64,000 nt of DNA from Cesiribacter andamanensis AMV16. Its GTDB lineage: Bacteria; Bacteroidota; Bacteroidia; Cytophagales; Cyclobacteriaceae. How positions within the stretch are numbered: the first letter of the stretch is position 1; every line of letters starts with the position of its first letter. The position numbers were made by a program, and so were the translations under genes. The notes under the pieces are model-generated. The model worked only from the letters and a program-made list of their open reading frames with translations. It was not told the DNA's origin and made no database searches. This document shows, in pieces, positions 55,701-64,000 of this stretch. The stretch lies in the NCBI RefSeq assembly GCF_000348925.1, contig NZ_AODQ01000003.1, positions 31,776-95,775 on the forward strand, written 5' to 3'.

Positions 55701-58700
55701 GGCTGACGTACACCCAGGATCAGCTCGCCATTTGGCGCTTTAAGATCCTGAAAGCGCACTACACTGGTGGTGTTGTTGTGTACGTTCAGCGTTTTTTTGC
55801 TGCCATTCAGGCTATATTCCGTTGGCGGATTGCTTTCACCATAGGTGCTGCTGCCCAGAATGCTGAGGGTATAGGTGAGGTCCGGATCAAGATCCCGGAT
55901 GCGGATGCGCTTTTCTTCCCCATTATAGGTATAGAAATAGGTTTTTAGCACAGCATCGGGATAAATGCCAGAGTTATTGCCGGTAGTGGCGCCAAACGCA
56001 TGTCGGCCAAAATCGTCCAGCATGCTTACATCAATCTTGGTGCTGCGGCCTTCGGTATCCTTCAGGTTATAGATGCCGGCGCCACGGGCCGGGTAGGTAT
56101 CAAAATTAACCCAGGGGGCATCTGCATTCTCATGTGCACGGTCGTTGAGGTTGATCATGACCGTATAGGTACTCACTACATTGGTAATGGTAACAGCAAA
56201 CTGCCGTACGGAGGAGTTGCCCTGCGAGTCGGTGGCCCGCACGCTAAGGGTATACGTGCCGGCATCGCCATAGCCGGGGCTAAGGGTAAGTTTGGCTCTG
56301 CCTGCTCCCAGGTCGCTAAGCGTTGCAAATGCAGGGGGGCTTACCAGGCTAAGGCTGATGGCATCCCGCTCCGGATCAAATGCATAAATGGTAATGCTGC
56401 GGCTTTCTTTTTCGGCCAGGGTCTGATCGGCTATGGCTGTGCATTCGGGAGCTTCATTGTCGCTTACCCGTATGCTGATGGTTTCGCTGGCAGTAGCGCC
56501 TGAGGGGTCTGCTACCGTAATGAGCACATTGGCATAGGTGCCCTGATCCGTGCTGGCAGGAGTAAGGATGAGCCGGGCTTTTCCATTGCCCAGATTTTCA
56601 AGGCTGGCAAATCCTGGCAGGTTGGAGGCGCTGAAGGTAAGCGCATCACCCTCCTGGTCAGTGGCTGTGAGGGATACAGTTGTTTCCTTATCAAAGCGGG
56701 CACTGATGTCACCAATGGGGGTGAGCACCGGTGCTGTGTTTACGGGTGGTTCCTCCCCGTCCCCATCGCCATCTCCATCACCGTCACCATCCCCATTCCC
56801 GGCGGCTACGGTAGCTTCGTTGCTGAAGGGGGAAGGACCGCTGGCATTCACTGCCCGTACGGCATAGGTATAGGTTTCACTGGCCAGTACTTCCTCATCC
56901 AGGTAACTGCTGGCATTGGCGGGCAGGCTAATCAGCAGGCTGCCGTTGCGGAAAAGCTCTATGTTCTCCTCATTGTCGGCATTGTCTGTCCAGCCCAGCT
57001 GAACGGTAGTTTCACTTTCCCGGCTGGCACTCAGGCCGCTGGGGGCTGCCGGCAGGGGTTCTTCGGTAGAGGGTAGGGTAGTGGCATTGGCCCATTTGCC
57101 ATCGGCCCCGATATCGGCAAATTCAGATTCGCCGGCTGAGCCTACAGCCAGCACTTTATAGTAGTAGGTAGTAGCCGGCTTCAGCTCGGCGTCGGTATAG
57201 CGGGTGGTATTGGCTTGGGATACAGCGCCGGCAAACGTAAAGGGACCCTCATTGCTGGTACTGCGGTAGATCTCAAAACCGGTTTCGTTGCTGCTGTTGT
57301 CTTTCCAGCTTACGGTAATGCTTTGGTGATCTACCGCCTCGGCGCTTACATTGGAGGGTTTGGCCGGAGGGGTGCCTGGTTGGTAATTATCGGTAAAGGC
57401 TGCATCAGGTATGCGCTGCTTACTGATGCCGGGGCCTTCCCAGTATACTTCCAGCCCAATGCCATCATTCCGCCAGTTAAAGTACATCACCTTGATGGCA
57501 TGATAGCCTGCGGTAAGGGTGATCTTGCCACTGCGTTCCCGCATCTCCGGGGTCTGGCGGCGGCCATCGTTGCTCACCACCTCAAACCCGTTCATGAATA
57601 TGGAGCTTCCATCATCTGAAATGGTATAGAAGGTGTACTCGCCATCGCGGGGAATATTTATGTAGCCTTCAAACGTAAAGCCATAGCGGATATCCTGTTC
57701 CCGGTGAGTTACAATGTCAAAGTTAGGCACCCAGCCGGTCTTGATGGGGTCCATGCTGGACATCTGGTGCACGGAGGTGAAGTCGCGCTCGAAATAGCTG
57801 TAGAACAGGCCGTTGGTAGAGGTGGCGCCCGTTACCTGATTGCTGAAAGCTGAGAGGTTGGCGGATCCATCCCGGGCCCGCACGGCAAAGGTAAAGGCCT
57901 GCTCTTCGGCCAGGCCGGTTACGGTAAAGCTGGTTTCTGTGGTGGTGCCTACCAGCTTGGTTTTATTGTTGGAATAGATCTCGTAGGTAAGGGTTCCGGC
58001 TCCATCGGCATTGTCGGTAGAGGGCTCCCAGGCCAGGCTGATGGAGGTACGGGTGTTGCGGGTAATGCGCAGATTGGTAGGAGGCGTAGGGGCCTGGGTA
58101 TCCATTTGGGTCTTGCCAGTGGCCAGGGCGTACTCAGATCCGCCTGCATTGCCTACGGCCCGCAGTGAATAATAGAAGCGGGTATGCGAGCCGAGGCCTT
58201 CATCCAGATAAGATGAGGTATTGGCCGGGAGCTGGGCGGCCAGGGTCCAGGGCCCATCGGGCGACATGCTGCGGTAGAGCTCAAAACCAGTTTCGTCCGT
58301 GCTGTTGTCTTTCCAGCTCAGGCGCAGAGAGGATTCGGAATTGGTAGCTACCAGAAAATCCCCTGGTGCCGGCAGCACGCCCACCTTGTTGTAGGTAACA
58401 TAGATAGGGGCAGATGCGGCACTGGGACATCCCAAGTACTCGGTGGTCACTACACTGTAAACCCCTTCGCTATAAACGGCTATGGTCCGCAGCGTTTCGC
58501 CGTTTGACCAGGCATAGGAAAGATTTCCTTCCGGAGCCTGAAGTGTAACGCTGGTGCGGCCATCAAGGGTAGGCAAGGCGGTGGGGCCCATGGCTGTAAC
58601 CGTTGGCGTAGGGGTAGGGCCAACCCGTTTGATGACAAGTTCTTCTGACCACTCGCTCCACTGGCCGGCATCTTTAATGCGCACCTGGTACTTGCCAAGC

Positions 58701-59659
58701 GCATTGAACTTAAGCTCATTGCTGCCTGCGCCGCTGATCAGCTGGCCATCTTTGCGCCATTCATAGCCTTCGAATCCCTGTTTTACGCCCATAGTACCGG
58801 CTACTTCTTCACCATCGCAAAAATTGGATTTGAAAAAGAGGGGGTGGATGCGCAAAATGGAGTTGCGGCTCAGGAAGGGGAAAAAGTCAGCTTCTTTATA
58901 GGTATCGTCCCAGGTACCATGGCCCAGGTTGGGATAAAAATAGTAGTAATAGTGGGCACCGATAGATTGGTATTTTGAAGCAATGCCATTGCCGGCACTG
59001 GGAGAAGGGCTACTGTCCAGGCCGCCCTGTGCATGCCAGAGGGCGGTGTACTTGAGTTTTTGCGCATCGGTGGAGTGGCCGGTAGACATGACCACAGCCG
59101 CTGCAATTTTTTTAGGATGGTCTTCGGCAAGGCCCCAGGCTGCAGAGCCGCCCCCTGAATAGCCCTCCAGCTGCACCCGGAATTTATCTACATGCAGATC
59201 GCGTATGGCCAGATCTACAAAGGTCATCACACTGCTCAGATCACCACTCGGCCACAGGCCGGAGGCCGAGTTGTTCTGGGGCACCATCACAAACCCATTG
59301 TAGGTACCTTTATTGAGTGCATCCAGGTGCTCTCTGCCGCCAAATCTCAGCTGGTGGTTGTTGTCGCTTCCTTTTTCGCCTATACCATGTAGCAGAATCA
59401 CCAGCGGATACTTTTTAGTGGTAGCGGTGCTGTCAAAGCCCTTTGGAAACAGCAGGCGAAAGGGCATCTTATTAATGATGTAGGGTTTATAGGCCGTGGT
59501 ATTCCAGCTGGTGCCAATGTTGTACCGAAACCCCCAGGGATACACTTTGCCGTCGGAATTTGGCGGATTATCCGGATAATTGGAAGGAAAGGTGGTTTGT
59601 GCAAGAAGAGCTGGAGAAAACAGGAGCAGGGCAAAAAGAAGGCGTAGAGTCTTTTTCAT
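52775..59659 (-). CDS. Giant secreted esterase-like protein with PA14, FN3, Ig-like and T9SS domains
   Basis: 2,294 aa from ATG 59659 (signal peptide MKKTLRLLFALLLFSPALLAQ; a Met 5 codons upstream exists). N-terminal alpha/beta hydrolase (about 60-275): HGIGEKG oxyanion loop, nucleophile Ser168 in GYSGGGSAAW, Asp215 in GGLD, His247 in NLGHGTW. This is a complete triad as in PHB-depolymerase/feruloyl-esterase-type enzymes. Then come an Ig-like domain, several FN3 domains, a PA14 domain (about 620-760), an Asp-Gly linker, two cadherin-like Ig domains, three copies of a malectin-like module interleaved with FN3, and the T9SS domain (FALYPNPSRGEITLQFD ... SKVTRFMKQ). Likely a surface or secreted carbohydrate esterase. 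The substrate is unknown. Confidence 0.8.
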   Translation of the reverse strand: MKKTLRLLFALLLFSPALLAQTTFPSNYPDNPPNSDGKVYPWGFRYNIGTSWNTTAYKPYIINKMPFRLLFPKGFDSTATTKKYPLVILLHGIGEKGSDNNHQLRFGGREHLDALNKGTYNGFVMVPQNNSASGLWPSGDLSSVMTFVDLAIRDLHVDKFRVQLEGYSGGGSAAWGLAEDHPKKIAAAVVMSTGHSTDAQKLKYTALWHAQGGLDSSPSPSAGNGIASKYQSIGAHYYYYFYPNLGHGTWDDTYKEADFFPFLSRNSILRIHPLFFKSNFCDGEEVAGTMGVKQGFEGYEWRKDGQLISGAGSNELKFNALGKYQVRIKDAGQWSEWSEELVIKRVGPTPTPTVTAMGPTALPTLDGRTSVTLQAPEGNLSYAWSNGETLRTIAVYSEGVYSVVTTEYLGCPSAASAPIYVTYNKVGVLPAPGDFLVATNSESSLRLSWKDNSTDETGFELYRSMSPDGPWTLAAQLPANTSSYLDEGLGSHTRFYYSLRAVGNAGGSEYALATGKTQMDTQAPTPPTNLRITRNTRTSISLAWEPSTDNADGAGTLTYEIYSNNKTKLVGTTTETSFTVTGLAEEQAFTFAVRARDGSANLSAFSNQVTGATSTNGLFYSYFERDFTSVHQMSSMDPIKTGWVPNFDIVTHREQDIRYGFTFEGYINIPRDGEYTFYTISDDGSSIFMNGFEVVSNDGRRQTPEMRERSGKITLTAGYHAIKVMYFNWRNDGIGLEVYWEGPGISKQRIPDAAFTDNYQPGTPPAKPSNVSAEAVDHQSITVSWKDNSSNETGFEIYRSTSNEGPFTFAGAVSQANTTRYTDAELKPATTYYYKVLAVGSAGESEFADIGADGKWANATTLPSTEEPLPAAPSGLSASRESETTVQLGWTDNADNEENIELFRNGSLLISLPANASSYLDEEVLASETYTYAVRAVNASGPSPFSNEATVAAGNGDGDGDGDGDGDGEEPPVNTAPVLTPIGDISARFDKETTVSLTATDQEGDALTFSASNLPGFASLENLGNGKARLILTPASTDQGTYANVLITVADPSGATASETISIRVSDNEAPECTAIADQTLAEKESRSITIYAFDPERDAISLSLVSPPAFATLSDLGAGRAKLTLSPGYGDAGTYTLSVRATDSQGNSSVRQFAVTITNVVSTYTVMINLNDRAHENADAPWVNFDTYPARGAGIYNLKDTEGRSTKIDVSMLDDFGRHAFGATTGNNSGIYPDAVLKTYFYTYNGEEKRIRIRDLDPDLTYTLSILGSSTYGESNPPTEYSLNGSKKTLNVHNNTTSVVRFQDLKAPNGELILGVRQPDNTRYGYINALVLEVRYDGDENGGGTPTPPAAPSQLTAALGEDNQVRLSWTDNAATESGFEIQRSSDNTTFSKIGEVAANSSSFTDPTPYTAGTTLYYRVRATGEAGTSGWSNVAQLKEDGDGGGEETVPAAPAQLTASLNDAKAVQLNWTDNADNETGFTIERSTDGTSFTELGTTAANALSFTDPDAPTPGSTLWYRVRAFNDAGPSAWSAVASITIEEDGGGGGSEEAPIAPTQLGATLASDNTIQLRWTDNADNETGFELEKSTNGSTFSPLGQTQANTSLFTDQEPNSSGANYYRVRAINQAGASGWSNVALLNLDGSNQPPVIGTIPSTVFASDGEETVITFDLYDPEGLALTLSTRNLPHFARIEQANATTGKLTLNPTIEDRGNYPGVQFTAYDGALESDVTFTIQVADGNKRSTFVNFNQGFGAPRPWNNTNTSPSQNKTIGNLLDEGGDNTGISLTLLTSWGGSGETGETSDNNSGVFPDIVTRSHYWANAGSTMRIKVAGLSPSRRYNFVFYGSTILESNNGRTNYTIGNETVSLEVQSNIDQTVQINGVKANSSGEVEIRVNGSGGKRAFLGAMVIEQYPDGGLPLKPEGFRAYAVSRTQIDLSWQDKSYQESGFEIWRRQLPSGEFVKIHTTSPSATSYSDQNLSPSTGYEYRVRATSNGGQSPFTPIRQAATLSYLVHINFTHSWEMNQGSPWNNLTKPPTQGANWNNFNNDEGKGTGISMVLDKPFDGGNYFGATANGAGIYPDKVIKSFYFTERGVVAVMKFSGLDKNMKYNFRFFSSSVFNSNHGVTEFRIGSKKRTLEIQNNISKTTVIRDVQPDDKGIVIVEVESGEFDNYGILNAMVLEVRDATKETTGASSRSFEEQTAAWQESVPAESYFALYPNPSRGEITLQFDAPTAGTYTLQIADLQGRTVHQTEYEATKGHNSVHIDLSNPNISPGLYLLRMKSMDFNSKVTRFMKQ
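56756..56800 (-). repeat. Asp-Gly repeat linker, hexanucleotide tandem repeat
   Basis: About seven codon pairs GGN-GAY encoding (GD)n followed by GEEPP. It separates the FN3 block from the cadherin-like domains. Could bind Ca2+ and is prone to slippage. Confidence 0.7.
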
Positions 59660-59910
59660 ACTAAAAAAGTACATGGGTCAATAGGTAATATTGCGGCGCA
59701 ATACATGTGCACTTGGTGGATGTTCGTACAGCTGGTTGACATAAAAAATGCCTGTAAATTACAGTGTATTGCGCATGCAGCACCCGATTTGCGTGCTTGA
59801 ATTGGGGGCTGCCCGTACAGGAAACTAAAAAATCAGAATGATCTACAAGCGTAAACTCATTCAGATCGGGACTTGTTCTTACATGCTATACGTAATTTTT
59901 CAGGAAGTGG

Positions 59911-61590
59911 CTATTTTTTGCCTGCAGGAATATAGACCTCAATAAAGGCATTGTTCTGCTGCCTGGGCGCCAGGAACTTATCAACCAGCTGGTACTCCTG
60001 CTGCAGATGCTCCCGCAGGGCAAATGGATAAAAGTTATTCAGATTTGGTATGTATTCGAACAGTACCAGATCGTAGTGTCCGGCACTCACCCTCTGTTTA
60101 TATAATTCCAGTTCGGCATCAAACATGGATACCCCCTGGTGGTACCAGAGCGGCATTCCTTTTTCCGGCTCAAAGCCCAGCTCATGGGCAAGGGGGGTAA
60201 GCTCGCTCATGTTCAGGATCCTTTTATCGGCCCTGGCAAACTGCGGCATCTCCCGCAGACGCTGAATGCCCTCCACTGTTTCAGGTGGCATGTAAATGTG
60301 CTCAAAGGCCTGGCTGTTGGGCAATTGTACCCACCTGGCCATGTTTACCCCTATGCGGCTGGTATCTGAACTGATCACATAAGTAGCCTTGGAGATCTGG
60401 TTTGGCTGCTGGCTTGTACTGGCCTGGGTGCTGCCGGGCAGCCGCTTAAAAATACGCTTGGCATAGCCATAATACACCCCTGACCACCAGAAGAAGATAA
60501 GCGCTACGGCTGCTGCCAGAGGTACAAGCCGCTGGAAGGTAAAGCGGAACCGCAGCGAGTGAAGAATATAGGCAAAGGAAAAGCTGTGGAAGTAAATGTT
60601 ATTGTCAGGGGGAATGTAACTGGTTACCTGTACAATGGCCGCCTGCACCAGTACCCCCATGGTGAGCAGATAGAAAAGGGTTTCTTTCTGGCGGCTGAGG
60701 ATCTCAGCTGCGCTGCGCAGCTTGTGCGCGTAGAGAACGGTTACGGCCAGCATGTAAAACTTGATCCAGTGTGAGGCACCAAAAAATTCGTCCACAATAT
60801 CGCTAAGGCTAAAGCGGGAATAGTGCGGCGCCTGCCCCCAGTTGAACCAGTGCAGAAAATCATGCTGCAGAAAGGGCAGCACCGCAAGGGCCGTCAGGAG
60901 CAGAAACAGCCCGCTAAACCCGGCAACATAGCCAATGCTGCGGCTGGCCAGACTTTTGTAGGCGGCCAGGGCCAGGCAGAGCATCAGCGCAAGGCCACCC
61001 CCATCCTGTTTGGTAAAAAGGGAAAGGGTAATGAATAGCGCAGCGGCCAGCATGTACAGCAGGCTTGTTCTCTTGCCGGCAGCCGTAAAGCTATAGAGCA
61101 GAAACGCCACGCCTATAAGCTCATACACAAATACGGTCTGGTTATACCAGGGCCAGAAGTTGAAAAAAAGGTAGGTAAGGCAAAAGAAGACCATGGCCAG
61201 CAGCCGTTTACCGGGATCAATCCGGAAAAACACCAGGATAGACCGAAAGGCCACGGCTGCCAGAAAATTGATCATTACCTGCGCCTTTACCAGCGTAAAG
61301 AGGTAGGGACCAAATAGCTTGAAGAACAGGGCCGGGATAAGCCAGTACCCAATGCCCAGGGGCATGCTAAAATCACGGTAGGGCATATGGCCCAGGTAAA
61401 GCCGGTAGGCCCCTTCCCAGCTCAGAAAGATGTTAATGCGATAGGGATAAGTAAAGAAGAGCGGAATAAGGGCAAAAACCAGTACCACGCCCAGCTCTAG
61501 TGCGCCAATGTGCAGGCGGCCAAGCGTCAGGCTGCTGGTGCGCAGGCTAAGAAAACGATCAGTAATATAAGTTGTAAACGCTTTTGTCAT
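59911..61590 (-). CDS. Polytopic membrane protein, GT-C/GT39-like
   Basis: 559 aa with about ten to twelve helices and a C-terminal soluble domain of about 170 residues. The first extracytoplasmic region LSWEGAYRLYLGHMPYRDFSMPLG resembles the acidic-loop start of GT-C transferases that use polyprenyl-linked sugars (Glu and Asp-containing loop after helix 1), then FFPHGTG-like helices and TKQDGGGLALMLCLALA. The C-terminal domain (ISSDTSRIGVNMARWVQ, YDLVLFEYIPNLNNFYPFALREHL) is not recognised. It begins 8 nt after the acyltransferase stop, so the two are an operon, consistent with glycan building at the membrane. Confidence 0.6.
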   Translation of the reverse strand: MTKAFTTYITDRFLSLRTSSLTLGRLHIGALELGVVLVFALIPLFFTYPYRINIFLSWEGAYRLYLGHMPYRDFSMPLGIGYWLIPALFFKLFGPYLFTLVKAQVMINFLAAVAFRSILVFFRIDPGKRLLAMVFFCLTYLFFNFWPWYNQTVFVYELIGVAFLLYSFTAAGKRTSLLYMLAAALFITLSLFTKQDGGGLALMLCLALAAYKSLASRSIGYVAGFSGLFLLLTALAVLPFLQHDFLHWFNWGQAPHYSRFSLSDIVDEFFGASHWIKFYMLAVTVLYAHKLRSAAEILSRQKETLFYLLTMGVLVQAAIVQVTSYIPPDNNIYFHSFSFAYILHSLRFRFTFQRLVPLAAAVALIFFWWSGVYYGYAKRIFKRLPGSTQASTSQQPNQISKATYVISSDTSRIGVNMARWVQLPNSQAFEHIYMPPETVEGIQRLREMPQFARADKRILNMSELTPLAHELGFEPEKGMPLWYHQGVSMFDAELELYKQRVSAGHYDLVLFEYIPNLNNFYPFALREHLQQEYQLVDKFLAPRQQNNAFIEVYIPAGKK

Positions 61591-61598
61591 TACAGCAA

Positions 61599-62666
61599 TC
61601 AGGAATTAGCAGGAGATAGGGTAGTTTCTTTTGCGCCACTAAAGGGCGGGTTGAACAGAACGCGCAGGCCCAGCCGCATGCACAGGCGGTAGAAGTAGAG
61701 CGGCAGCAGGAGTGCGGCCGGAAAAGCAAGGGGTATGATGATCCAGTAATTGGTAATGCCCGCTCCGTAGAGAAATAGGGCCCTAATAGCTGCACCTACA
61801 GGGGCATGCAGCAGGTAGATGTACAGGGAGTGCTGGCCAATGGTGCGAATAACATCCAGCCGGGGGTGATGCAGACCAGCCAGCCAGTGGGAAAACAGCA
61901 TGGTACAGCCGCTGCCGGCCAGGGCTACCAGCAACAGCAGGCTAGCGGGTGTTCCCAGGAATTTCTCAAACAGGATCCACTCCCCCAGGCCGGCGGCCAG
62001 GGCCAGCAGCAGGAGTAACTTTCCGGAGCCCAGCTGGGGGCTGGCCTGTTTACCGGCAAGGGTATTGGCCAGCAGATCACCTATGGCAAAGAAGATAAAA
62101 AGGGCACAAATATCCTGTAGCACGGTATAGCCCTCCAGCAAGGGACTGGCAAAGTAAAGGCCAGCGCCGGCTGCCAGTAGCGGCAGGCGATATCCCCGGC
62201 TCAGCAGGTGCATCAGCATGTAGAGTGCCGATACATTAAAAAGGGCATATAGGAACCACCAGTGCCCCCAGGGCTGCACAAAAATGTGCAGGTAGTTGAT
62301 CATATCGGCCTGGGTATTGCTGTAGCCAGACAGCAGAATCTGCAGAGAGGTGATGATGAACGACCACAGCAGATAGGGGTACAGGATGGTCTTGCTTTTG
62401 TGGAGCAGGTAGCCGCCGTGGCTGCGCTTTTCAATACTTTTGCGAAAGAAGATGCCACTCAGCAAAAAGAATAAAGGCATGCGGAAGGATACCCCTACTT
62501 CGTCGATAAAGGCAAAAAGGGCCGGATCGATGTAAACGCCCGCCCGCTCCATGCCAATGGTCAGGTGCCGGAATACCACCATACTAATGGCAATCCCCTT
62601 GGCATAATCGATCCAGGCAAGGCGGCTTGTGTGAGTTGAGGAGAGCGTAAAAATTTCCCGCAGCAT
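61599..62666 (-). CDS. Acyltransferase family 3 membrane protein
   Basis: 355 aa with about ten membrane helices. Family blocks: RLAWIDYAKGIAISMVVFRHLT at the N-terminus with the catalytic His, RMPLFFLLSGIFFRKSI, PYLLWSFIITSL, and GHWWFLYALFNVSALY. This subtype (WIDYAKGIAI, no SGNH domain) resembles Bacteroidota exopolysaccharide acetyl/succinyltransferases. First gene of a two-gene unit with the polytopic membrane protein at 59911-61590. Confidence 0.82.
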   Translation of the reverse strand: MLREIFTLSSTHTSRLAWIDYAKGIAISMVVFRHLTIGMERAGVYIDPALFAFIDEVGVSFRMPLFFLLSGIFFRKSIEKRSHGGYLLHKSKTILYPYLLWSFIITSLQILLSGYSNTQADMINYLHIFVQPWGHWWFLYALFNVSALYMLMHLLSRGYRLPLLAAGAGLYFASPLLEGYTVLQDICALFIFFAIGDLLANTLAGKQASPQLGSGKLLLLLALAAGLGEWILFEKFLGTPASLLLLVALAGSGCTMLFSHWLAGLHHPRLDVIRTIGQHSLYIYLLHAPVGAAIRALFLYGAGITNYWIIIPLAFPAALLLPLYFYRLCMRLGLRVLFNPPFSGAKETTLSPANS

Positions 62667-62996
62667 GTGATACAGCCCTTCTTAGTTAAAAGGGTATAAA
62701 GAGGTCAGGTAAAAAATCACAGTTCGGTACGTGCGTACAGGTTTAGTACGATGAACGGGGGGCTAAGGTTAGGCTTAGCGGTGCGCCATTTCAGATAAAG
62801 TTGCGTATTGTCAAATTTTCCCTAAACCCTGCCCTTAGTGCAGCCTGGTACAGCCCGAAGCCCGTTGCAGGCCTAACCCGCCCCCAGCTCGCTTGGTAGC
62901 TGCTTATAAAGAAAAAACCCCATCAGCCTGAGGCGAATGGGGTTTGTATAAGTAGAAGATGTAAAACGTATAGGCTGTCTGTTACTGTATAGAGAC
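62667..62996. other. Intergenic region before the partial FN3 gene
   Basis: 330 nt holding a terminator at 62912-62945 and, presumably, the promoter of the acyltransferase. No ORF and no exact consensus promoter is seen. Confidence 0.5.
62912..62945 (-). terminator. Terminator of the FN3/T9SS gene
   Basis: AAACCCCAT (62915-62923) and ATGGGGTTT (62937-62945), a 9-bp stem with a 13-nt loop. On the minus strand it is followed by six T. Confidence 0.82.
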
Positions 62997-64000
62997 TTAT
63001 TTTTTCAGGAATTTCAGGCTCTTGGTGCTGTTGCCGGCGCTGATCCGGAGCACATACATGCCGGAGGTCAGCTGCTGGTCTTCCAGGTCAAGCCGGTAGG
63101 TGCTGCCAGCCCCGGCCTCCAGCGAGCGCTCCATGCGCACCCGGCCGGAGAGATCCACCAGCTGTAGGGTAGTGGTCCCTTCCTGAGCATCGGCCAGGGA
63201 AATATCCAGGTAGCTGCTGGCCGGGTTAGGGTAGAGGCTATAACCGGTGGTGAGGGGTTCCAGCGTCTGGTCCTGTGCCACTTCCTCCCCAGAGGTTACA
63301 TCGGTATAATAGGTGCCCCCGTCAGCATCGCCGGTATTGGCTCTGCTGCTGGTATAGTCCGTTACCATTTTTACGGCAATCTCGTTTGAGAAGGCGGTGT
63401 ATTTGCCGGAGCTGTTTTTGGCCCGGATCTTAAAATAATAGGTCTGGCCCGAACTAAGCTTAGACACGGTATAGGCGGTAGAATTGGCGCCGGTTTTGGC
63501 TCTCAGGCTGTAGTTTGAGGTTGAACCGGTGCTCATGTAAATTTCAAATTCTGTTTCGGTGGTGCTGTTGTCCTTCCAGCTCAGCTTGGCGGCTACATTT
63601 TTATCGGAGTAGCCGCTCAGGCTGCCGGGAGCGCCAAAGTCGGAGCTGCTGCTTGTAGAGCTGGTAGTGGTAGTGGTGCTGGTAGAGGTGTTGCCCTGTA
63701 CCATCACCAGCTTGGCTTCATTGGAGTAGTCTGAGTACTTGCCCGAGCTGTTTTTGATGCGCATCCGGAAGTAGTAGGTCTGGCCTGCTACCAGGTTGGT
63801 TACCGTATAGCCGGTAGAGTTGGCGCCGCTCTTGGCCCGCAGGCTCCAGCTGGAGTTGTTGCCGGCACTCATGTAGATCTCAAACTCTGATTCATCCGAG
63901 CTGTTGTCTTTCCAGCTCAGCTTGGCAACGGTTGATTTATCGGCCGAAGCAAACAGGTTGGATGGTGCCGCCAGTGAACTGCTGCTGGTGGTGCTGGTAC
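62997..64000 (-). CDS. FN3 and T9SS-domain secreted protein (partial, N-terminus beyond window)
   Basis: At least 334 codons, with an open frame running off the right edge. Two complete FN3 domains and part of a third (SASDKSTVAKLSWKDNSSDESE-type), separated by Thr/Ser-rich linkers (STSTTTTTSSTSSSS), end in a T9SS type A sorting domain (YSLYPNPASSYLDISLADA ... NSTKSLKFLKK). The FN3 sequences (LSWKDNSTTETEFEIYMS, GQTYYFKIRAKNSSGKYTAFSNEI) are the same type as in the beta-helix protein at 41207-44976, so the missing N-terminal part may again be a beta-helix, though that is inference. Confidence 0.8.
   Translation of the reverse strand, partial: TSTTSSSSLAAPSNLFASADKSTVAKLSWKDNSSDESEFEIYMSAGNNSSWSLRAKSGANSTGYTVTNLVAGQTYYFRMRIKNSSGKYSDYSNEAKLVMVQGNTSTSTTTTTSSTSSSSDFGAPGSLSGYSDKNVAAKLSWKDNSTTETEFEIYMSTGSTSNYSLRAKTGANSTAYTVSKLSSGQTYYFKIRAKNSSGKYTAFSNEIAVKMVTDYTSSRANTGDADGGTYYTDVTSGEEVAQDQTLEPLTTGYSLYPNPASSYLDISLADAQEGTTTLQLVDLSGRVRMERSLEAGAGSTYRLDLEDQQLTSGMYVLRISAGNSTKSLKFLKK

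Overview
The window looks like chromosome from a fairly GC-rich member of the Bacteroidota, probably a Cytophagales-type organism. The grounds are five secreted proteins with type IX secretion (T9SS) C-terminal sorting domains, an OmpA/TPR/propeller protein of PorE-like layout, promoters of the TTTG-N18-20-TAnnTTTG type with little use of Shine-Dalgarno sites, and Bacteroidota-style lipoproteins and outer-membrane barrels. There is no prophage, insertion sequence, CRISPR array or rRNA. One tRNA (Cys) is present.

Layout. 0-26 kb is mostly housekeeping on both strands: a yeast-type cytosine deaminase, a DUF922-like putative metalloprotease, an S41 protease, an aminotransferase, a membrane flavin reductase, an HMG-CoA-lyase-like enzyme, dprA with a MerR regulator, gluQRS, pgk, sua5, TPR proteins, a large Asp-box propeller T9SS protein, a Na/Ca exchanger, a DEAD helicase, TerC and rpsA, then tRNA-Cys. 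26-30 kb holds an A/T-rich DUF6438-like lipoprotein next to palindromic repeats, the PorE-like protein and an outer-membrane barrel. 30-38 kb is an exopolysaccharide locus: a GT2, then a Wzc-like chain-length protein, a glycosyltransferase, a 35-residue membrane protein, an O-antigen-polymerase-like protein and a TolC-like protein. 38-45 kb carries two paralogous secreted beta-helix proteins. 45-51.4 kb holds an EEP hydrolase followed by ubiA, dprE1, dprE2 and an AftB-like GT-C transferase. 51.5-64 kb has two acyltransferases, a 2,294-residue secreted esterase-like multidomain protein, a polytopic membrane protein and the C-terminal part of another FN3/T9SS protein.

The most interesting system is at 46.5-51.4 kb. 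It is a decaprenyl(polyprenyl)-phosphoryl-arabinose pathway (ubiA-dprE1-dprE2) directly coupled to a GT-C protein resembling the mycobacterial arabinofuranosyltransferase AftB. This predicts D-arabinofuranose decoration of a surface glycan or protein in a Gram-negative bacterium. The DprE1 has Ala where the M. tuberculosis enzyme has the benzothiazinone-reactive Cys387.

Twelve genes carry thirteen single-base frameshifts, mostly in homopolymers and including sua5 twice. Most are probably sequencing errors in a draft assembly rather than real decay. I list each such gene as one CDS across its frameshift and give the position.
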